Shown: positions 60,101 to 64,000 of the stretch, in pieces
Layout: every line of letters starts with the position of its first letter
Position numbering within the stretch: the first letter of the stretch is position 1
Assembly: GCF_017354985.1 (NCBI RefSeq)
Contig: NZ_CP071501.1
Location: 1,817,501 to 1,881,500, forward strand
Length of the DNA: 64,000 bases
Direction: 5' to 3'
Origin: Shewanella cyperi
GTDB lineage: Bacteria > Pseudomonadota > Gammaproteobacteria > Enterobacterales > Shewanellaceae
The notes under the pieces: generated by a model
The model's database searches: none
Told to the model about the DNA's origin: nothing
The model's input: only the letters and a program-made list of their open reading frames with translations
Made by a program: the position numbers and the translations under genes

Positions 60101-60732
60101 GGGACCGCGTCCTGGGCGCCGAGCAAGGGTCTCAGGGCCGCCATCAGGGCATCCGGGCTTTCAAATTTTGCGCGGATTAAGGCCGCCAGTTCAGGGGCCA
60201 TGCCATAGCAATGGGCTCGCCAGAAGTCGCGCACCGCCCGTTGCAGATATTCACTGTCATCCAGGGTGAACTCGGACTCAAACAGCAGCGCAGATTCAAA
60301 GGCCATATCCGCCAGCACCCGCTGGCAAAAGCCGTGAATGGTATAGATGGCCGCCTCGTCGAGTCCCTTGAGTGCGGCGTCGAGGCGCCTGAGCGCCATG
60401 GGTCTGTCTTGCCCGGCAACCCCGTCTAGCAGCGCCTCAATAAAGCCATCCTTGATGCGAAGGCCCAGAAACGCCCGGAAGGCCTGCTGAATGCGGCGAC
60501 GGATCCTGTCCCTGAGTTCACTGGTGGCGGCATTGGTAAAGGTCACCACCAGAATCTCATCCACCTTCAGCGGGGTTTCGCTGGCCCCTTGCTCCCCCAG
60601 TCCCAGCAACAACCGCAGGTACAGGTTGGCTATGGTGTAGGTCTTGCCGGTGCCGGCGCTGGCCTCAATAAGCCGGGTGCCGTGCAGTGGCAGGTTGAGG
60701 GCGTCCAGGGTTTGGCTGCTTGCGGCGCTCAT
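57187..60732 (-). CDS. recB: Exodeoxyribonuclease V beta subunit
   Basis: 1181 residues (E. coli 1180). The 3'-5' helicase and sole nuclease of RecBCD. N-terminal UvrD-like motor: Walker A in LIEASAGTGKTYTIANLYLRLL and motif II ALIDEFQDTDPLQF. Motif V/VI are in VTIHKSKGLEYGVCFIPF and LYVALTRPVYRCYL. The nuclease domain near 1060-1085 keeps the aspartate and lysine of YVADYKSNHLG, so it should be active. 4-bp ATGA overlaps with both recC and recD indicate coupled translation. Confidence 0.97.
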   Translation of the reverse strand: MSAASSQTLDALNLPLHGTRLIEASAGTGKTYTIANLYLRLLLGLGEQGASETPLKVDEILVVTFTNAATSELRDRIRRRIQQAFRAFLGLRIKDGFIEALLDGVAGQDRPMALRRLDAALKGLDEAAIYTIHGFCQRVLADMAFESALLFESEFTLDDSEYLQRAVRDFWRAHCYGMAPELAALIRAKFESPDALMAALRPLLGAQDAVPAQSPVPFEQAAQDLSQGLARMRLSWPRDRDATLALLTKLPLNGTSYGKQADGYPKLADMFLDMDNWCRFGSGLPPAKVLSALALGNIKLNKGGSLPSPQQAPLLAQIEALAHTAEQLLPAFLVTAREEIRQRFHALKRQQQLLSPDDLLLTLAGALEGEDKTLASVLRRRFPIALIDEFQDTDPLQFAIFGTIYPEGRLLMIGDPKQAIYAFRGGDIHTYLKARATTTAQYHLGTNYRSAESMVAGVNRLFQAREDAFIDAAIPFDAVDSQARGEDKSLKVGGCTAPGLQLRLLAEDPVTGLNKTDARARLAEDAASEICRLLTLAADGEAQIVKESKEKPLLARDIAVLVRDRNEAAEMRDALAKRRIGAVFLSRDSVFDTLEARELALVLLALAKPRDEQAIRAAMATELWGGRASDIHGFNVDEDKRAALLEQFANLHLLWQRQGVMPALMQLATETGLLERLKGHENAERRLTDIRHLSELLQQKASELDGMAALLHWYEQELCQASGGEEQQLRLESEQNLVQIVTIHKSKGLEYGVCFIPFISLARDQSRKPTPLLYHSDKGLCWDLGGSDEAFERWKQEQLAEDLRLLYVALTRPVYRCYLYIANHSRMLKAGLKSHLHQTAIGYCLGVDNEDCDSQLLAAKARALAGDIMALEWVAAGSDNRVLPTTEHQGSELMLRKPRARDAVRWRVGSYSALVKDSSHGSKPGAADEHYDVLESLPSPRTTETSLDRFGFDRGANAGSFMHLVLELFDFTRADAELETALTKAMAQYGIAEHWFDMLKDWYLSLLQAPLDGGQLTLSRLTAADKLVEMEFYLPVMGLNPDKLSALLGRYGYGSQYGFDTLCGMLKGFIDLVFCHGGRFYVADYKSNHLGHDFSCYDRQAMASAIRDHHYDLQYLLYSLALHRFLRQRLPDYDYEQDFGGVYYLFLRGMDATEPGKGIFYDRPPKALIEELDKMFTGEPG

Positions 60733-63700
60733 ACTGTGGCTCCTGTGGTGGGTCCGACGCGGACGAAATCGCCCAGCGCGGCCAGCTTGTCCTTGTGGTA
60801 CAGGGCCAGCAGCGGCGTGTAGACATCCAGCGCCAGTTGGCCGAAACCGGCTTCGCTGAAGTCATCGGGAAAGCGGAACAGGCGCCGGTTGTGGGGCTCG
60901 GTACCTTCACCGCGCTCTTCCCCCCCTTGCTCATCGAGCCAGATGGGGGCCACGGCCGCGAGCCGGGTCTCATGATCGCCCTCGGCCTGGGCGTATTCCA
61001 GGGAGCAGCCGGGGAAAAAGGCCAGAGGCACTGTCGCGGCATGGCGGTAATGGGCCACCAGACTATCCAGCAGCGTCAATGCCATTTCCGGCAGCAGCGG
61101 GCTTAGGCTGTGGAAATGCCCGGAATCCAACAGGAAGGAGGGGGCGCTTCTGCCGGCTGCACACAGACACAGGTGCCTTAAATACAACGCCAACAGATCT
61201 TTGGCCTTGGCGGTGCCGGGACGGAAATTGACCATGCCCTTGGGGTAGAGGCGGTCGATTCGGCCACTGAGTTTTTGACCCGAGGGCAAGTTGAGCTCCA
61301 GGGCCAGGGTATCCGGCTCGGCATCGGCGAACAAAAAGCGGCAGCGCTCGATGGCCGGGGCCACATCGCGGCTGAAATCCGTCAGCAGCAAACCATCAAA
61401 GGGCGCCATCGGCAATTGACCGGAGGCGCCGAGGCGCATGCCTAGATCTGCCAGCGCCTCGGGGGCCTGATCTTCATCCACGGTCAGTGCCGTGTCCATC
61501 AGCAGCAGCTGCAACTGGTAGCGTTCCAGGGCGTTAAGGGCAAAGGGCTCCTCGTCTTCCTGTTGCTCCAGATCCAGGCGCAGATCCAGCTTGAGGCGCC
61601 GCTGGCAATAGAAACGGCTGCTGTCACGGTAGAAACGTATGAGCGCGGCGAGCGGCAGGGCGTCGGCCCATTCATCGGCGTCCGCCGTGAGCTGGATGTC
61701 GACAAAGGGCAGCCTGTCCTTAGCCGTGGCCAAGGCCTGTGGATACCACTGGGGCGAAAAGCTGGGGGTCAGCGACTGGTCATCGGCCCGGTACAGGCGC
61801 TCATCAAAGGGCTGCAAGGGTTGACGCCACACCAGCATGCGCCAGAGTTCGGCACTGCAGCGGTCGGCAAAATCGCTGGCCATTTGGGCGTCATCGACTT
61901 CGGGCAGTGGCAGATGGGCCGGGCGCACGCTCAGTTCGCAGCAATCCAGCAGCTCCGACACCAGCATGGACGGCAGGCGTTCGCTGTTATCGCGCTCGCT
62001 GTGACCGATATAGCTGATGTAGCACTGGCGTCTGGCGGACAACAGCGCCTCGAGGAACAGGTATCTGTCATCCAGACGGCGGGAGCGGTCGCCCCGTCTG
62101 GGGCCAAGCTGGGCCATCAGATCGAATCCCACGGGATGCTGCACTCTGGGATACAGGCCATCGTTCATGCCGAGCAGGCACACCACCTGGAAGGGAATGG
62201 AGCGCATCGGCATCAGGGTACAGAAATTGACCGCACCGGAGAGGAATCTTTGTCCTACTCGTGACTGACCCAGCTCAGAGCGGAAGTACTGGGCCATGAC
62301 CGCCAATGGCAGCTCCTGGTCAAAACCACTGCCGCTGAGGTTGTCCGAGAGCTTACCCAGGCATTCACGGATGAGCTGCAGATCGTCGCGGCTGTCGTCG
62401 CTGTCCTGGTACAGTTGCTCCAACAATCCGGCCAGCAGCGCAAGACGCTCTGGCGCCCTGGCTTGCTTGGCCATGGACAGGCGGAATTCGTCGAGCATCT
62501 CGATAAAGTCCAAAAGCTTACCGAGCGCCTGTGCCTGCTGGCCTTCTATGCCGGACATGGGCAGATTGCCCAGATACAGCTCGCTGTCATCGCCCAGTGC
62601 GTAGCCCAGGATAAGGCGGCGTACCCCGAAGGCCCATGAATGCTTGTCAAAGGCCGGCAGCGCCAGGCGCTCACGACTGGCACCGTCGCGCCCCCAGCGT
62701 ACCCCGGCATCGCGCAACCATTGGCGAATTCGTGCCAGTTCATCCTCATCCAGACGCCACCTGGCCATCACCGCCGGCACTTCCAGCATCCCAAGAATAT
62801 CCGACAGACCAAAACGGCTGTTATCCAGGTCCAGGGCGGTCAAAAAGCTGTTGACCAGGGGGGATTCTTCGCGGGCGCCCCTGTCGGCAATGGCGTAGGG
62901 AATGGCGTGATCGCCGCGGCGGGAGGAAAAGACCGCATCTATGTAGGGAGCGTAGGCGGCGACATCCGGCAGCATCACCACTATGTCCTTGGGCGTTAAG
63001 CCTTCATCGGTGGCTAAGAGTGCCAGCAAATGATCATGCAGGGTTTCCACTTCCCTGAGGGGACTGTGGCAACTGCGGATGCAAAGGGAGCTGTCATCCG
63101 GGCGCAAGGGCCGGCGTTTGGCGGCCTGCTGGTACAGGTGCAGATCCGGCCCCAGCGGTTCATCGTCCAGAATTTGCATCTCCAGAATGTCCTGTTGCAG
63201 CAGGTGCAACAGGCAATCCTGACCCGGTTCCACATAGAGGGCTTCATCCGTATCCAGGTGTTGCTCCGGCAAGCTGAGGATAAGATCGAGCAGCTCGCGG
63301 CCCATTTTGCCGTTGGCCGCCAACAGCGGGTTGCCCACCTCCAGACTGTCTTCCCAATGCTCGGGCAAGAGTTTGTTTTCGCCGTATTTCAGCGCCAGAC
63401 GGGCCCGCTGACGCGGATCCACTATATCGCCCCAGTATTGGCGACAGGGACTGAGATTAAACATCAGCACATCTATGCGCCCGGCAAGGGCGTGCAGCAC
63501 CTCCAATGTTTGGGGCGCCATTGAGGAGATGCCAAAGACAAACAGCCGCTTGGGCAGTCCGGCCAGGGAGGTATTGGGATCGGCGAGGGCCTCCAGCAGA
63601 CTCTGATGCAGATTGGCCCTGTGCCAGCGACTTTGGCGCAGGTGCTTATTGTTGAAGGCCTGTAATTGGCGCCACAGCGCCGGTTGCCACAGGGCGCTTT

Positions 63701-64000
63701 GCGGCAGGGACTTGCCATCGGGCAACGGATTATCCTGGCCACTTTCCCAGGCCAGGATCCAGTCCGGGCGGTACACCAGATATTGGTCAAAGATGTCGGC
63801 GATGCGCCCCGCCAGTTGATACAGCTTGAGCGGCTGGCTTGTTTGCTCAGTGGCCTTATCCTGCGTATCCGCTGCGGCCAAATAGTGCCCGAGGGGTTGG
63901 TATAAACCCTGGGTGTCGGCATCCAACAACCCCGGCAGCAATTGCATCAGCTTCCAGGTCATGGCCTCCTTGGTGAAGGCGTTGTCCATGGGTACCCCGG
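60729..64000 (-). CDS. recC: Exodeoxyribonuclease V gamma subunit (5' end beyond window)
   Basis: About 1089 residues are visible; the frame stays open through the right edge. E. coli RecC has about 80 residues before the equivalent of MDNAFTKEAMTWKLMQLLPG, so the ATG at 63989 is internal and the N-terminus is missing. RecC splits the duplex and scans for the Chi signal. Matching stretches are FDQYLVYRPDWILAWESG, RWHRANLHQSLLEAL, VNFCTLMPMRSIPFQVVCLLGMNDGLYPR and RSRRLDDRYLFLEALLSARR. Order recC-recB-recD with 4-bp overlaps; unlike E. coli no ptrA gene lies between recC and recB. Confidence 0.96.
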   Translation of the reverse strand, partial: GVPMDNAFTKEAMTWKLMQLLPGLLDADTQGLYQPLGHYLAAADTQDKATEQTSQPLKLYQLAGRIADIFDQYLVYRPDWILAWESGQDNPLPDGKSLPQSALWQPALWRQLQAFNNKHLRQSRWHRANLHQSLLEALADPNTSLAGLPKRLFVFGISSMAPQTLEVLHALAGRIDVLMFNLSPCRQYWGDIVDPRQRARLALKYGENKLLPEHWEDSLEVGNPLLAANGKMGRELLDLILSLPEQHLDTDEALYVEPGQDCLLHLLQQDILEMQILDDEPLGPDLHLYQQAAKRRPLRPDDSSLCIRSCHSPLREVETLHDHLLALLATDEGLTPKDIVVMLPDVAAYAPYIDAVFSSRRGDHAIPYAIADRGAREESPLVNSFLTALDLDNSRFGLSDILGMLEVPAVMARWRLDEDELARIRQWLRDAGVRWGRDGASRERLALPAFDKHSWAFGVRRLILGYALGDDSELYLGNLPMSGIEGQQAQALGKLLDFIEMLDEFRLSMAKQARAPERLALLAGLLEQLYQDSDDSRDDLQLIRECLGKLSDNLSGSGFDQELPLAVMAQYFRSELGQSRVGQRFLSGAVNFCTLMPMRSIPFQVVCLLGMNDGLYPRVQHPVGFDLMAQLGPRRGDRSRRLDDRYLFLEALLSARRQCYISYIGHSERDNSERLPSMLVSELLDCCELSVRPAHLPLPEVDDAQMASDFADRCSAELWRMLVWRQPLQPFDERLYRADDQSLTPSFSPQWYPQALATAKDRLPFVDIQLTADADEWADALPLAALIRFYRDSSRFYCQRRLKLDLRLDLEQQEDEEPFALNALERYQLQLLLMDTALTVDEDQAPEALADLGMRLGASGQLPMAPFDGLLLTDFSRDVAPAIERCRFLFADAEPDTLALELNLPSGQKLSGRIDRLYPKGMVNFRPGTAKAKDLLALYLRHLCLCAAGRSAPSFLLDSGHFHSLSPLLPEMALTLLDSLVAHYRHAATVPLAFFPGCSLEYAQAEGDHETRLAAVAPIWLDEQGGEERGEGTEPHNRRLFRFPDDFSEAGFGQLALDVYTPLLALYHKDKLAALGDFVRVGPTTGATV

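Overview
The window looks like a chromosomal core segment of a gammaproteobacterium of the Alteromonadales, most likely Shewanella. The basis is protein similarity to Escherichia coli families recalled from memory, plus neighbourhoods typical of that genus: pheST-ihfA followed by a lipid A acyltransferase, fadR/nhaB/dsbB, prkA-yeaH-spoVR beside sodB/grxD, DUF2066-hda, DUF2069-arsC-bepA/tusA-perM, and bcp-gcvR/dapA-bamC. The species cannot be fixed without a database search. I see no rRNA, tRNA, insertion sequence, prophage or CRISPR array. Coding density is high and most gene ends are marked by GC-rich hairpins with T-tracts, many of them shared by convergent genes.

Layout. 1-732 is the N-terminal part of a chemoreceptor gene running off the left edge, behind a good FliA (sigma-28) promoter. 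1143-4829 is pheS-pheT-ihfA, then a lipid A acyltransferase and a GAF-GGDEF diguanylate cyclase. 6930-14279 is a complete histidine operon on the minus strand (hisG-D-C-B-H-A-F-IE), preceded by a leader peptide with six consecutive His codons and an attenuator. 14578-22067 holds a YoaA/DinG helicase, tsaB, two poorly known genes (one an M50B-like membrane peptidase), an exported methyltransferase, an alpha/beta hydrolase and fadD. 22122-26969 holds rnd, minCDE, ycgL, a lytic transglycosylase and ycgN. 27042-30238 is dsbB and nhaB opposite fadR. 30281-35067 is the three-gene prkA-yeaH-spoVR stress operon. 35308-39815 holds sodB, grxD, uraA, a DUF2066 gene and hda. 39887-46881 holds a large lipoprotein with an HExxH motif, a DUF2069 membrane protein, an ArsC-like reductase, bepA, a TusA-like protein, perM, bcp and gcvR. 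47052-54107 is dapA-bamC, an RND efflux pair, an L7/L12-like membrane-anchored protein and a YciI protein. 54156-64000 is ddl and recC-recB-recD, with the 5' end of recC beyond the right edge.

How the parts fit. Most genes are housekeeping: aminoacylation, histidine synthesis, tRNA t6A modification, division-site placement, outer membrane assembly (bamC, bepA), lysine/peptidoglycan precursor supply (dapA, ddl, transglycosylase), oxidative defence (sodB, bcp, grxD) and double-strand break repair (recBCD). Fatty-acid control appears twice: a FadR-like operator in the fadR-nhaB gap and a PsrA-like site before fadD.

No wholly new multi-gene system is evident. The best candidates for new biology are the lipoprotein metalloprotease (39887-41806), the tsaB-linked pair of a small protein and an M50B-like peptidase, the secreted methyltransferase, the membrane-anchored L7/L12-like protein, and the detailed architecture of the his attenuator.
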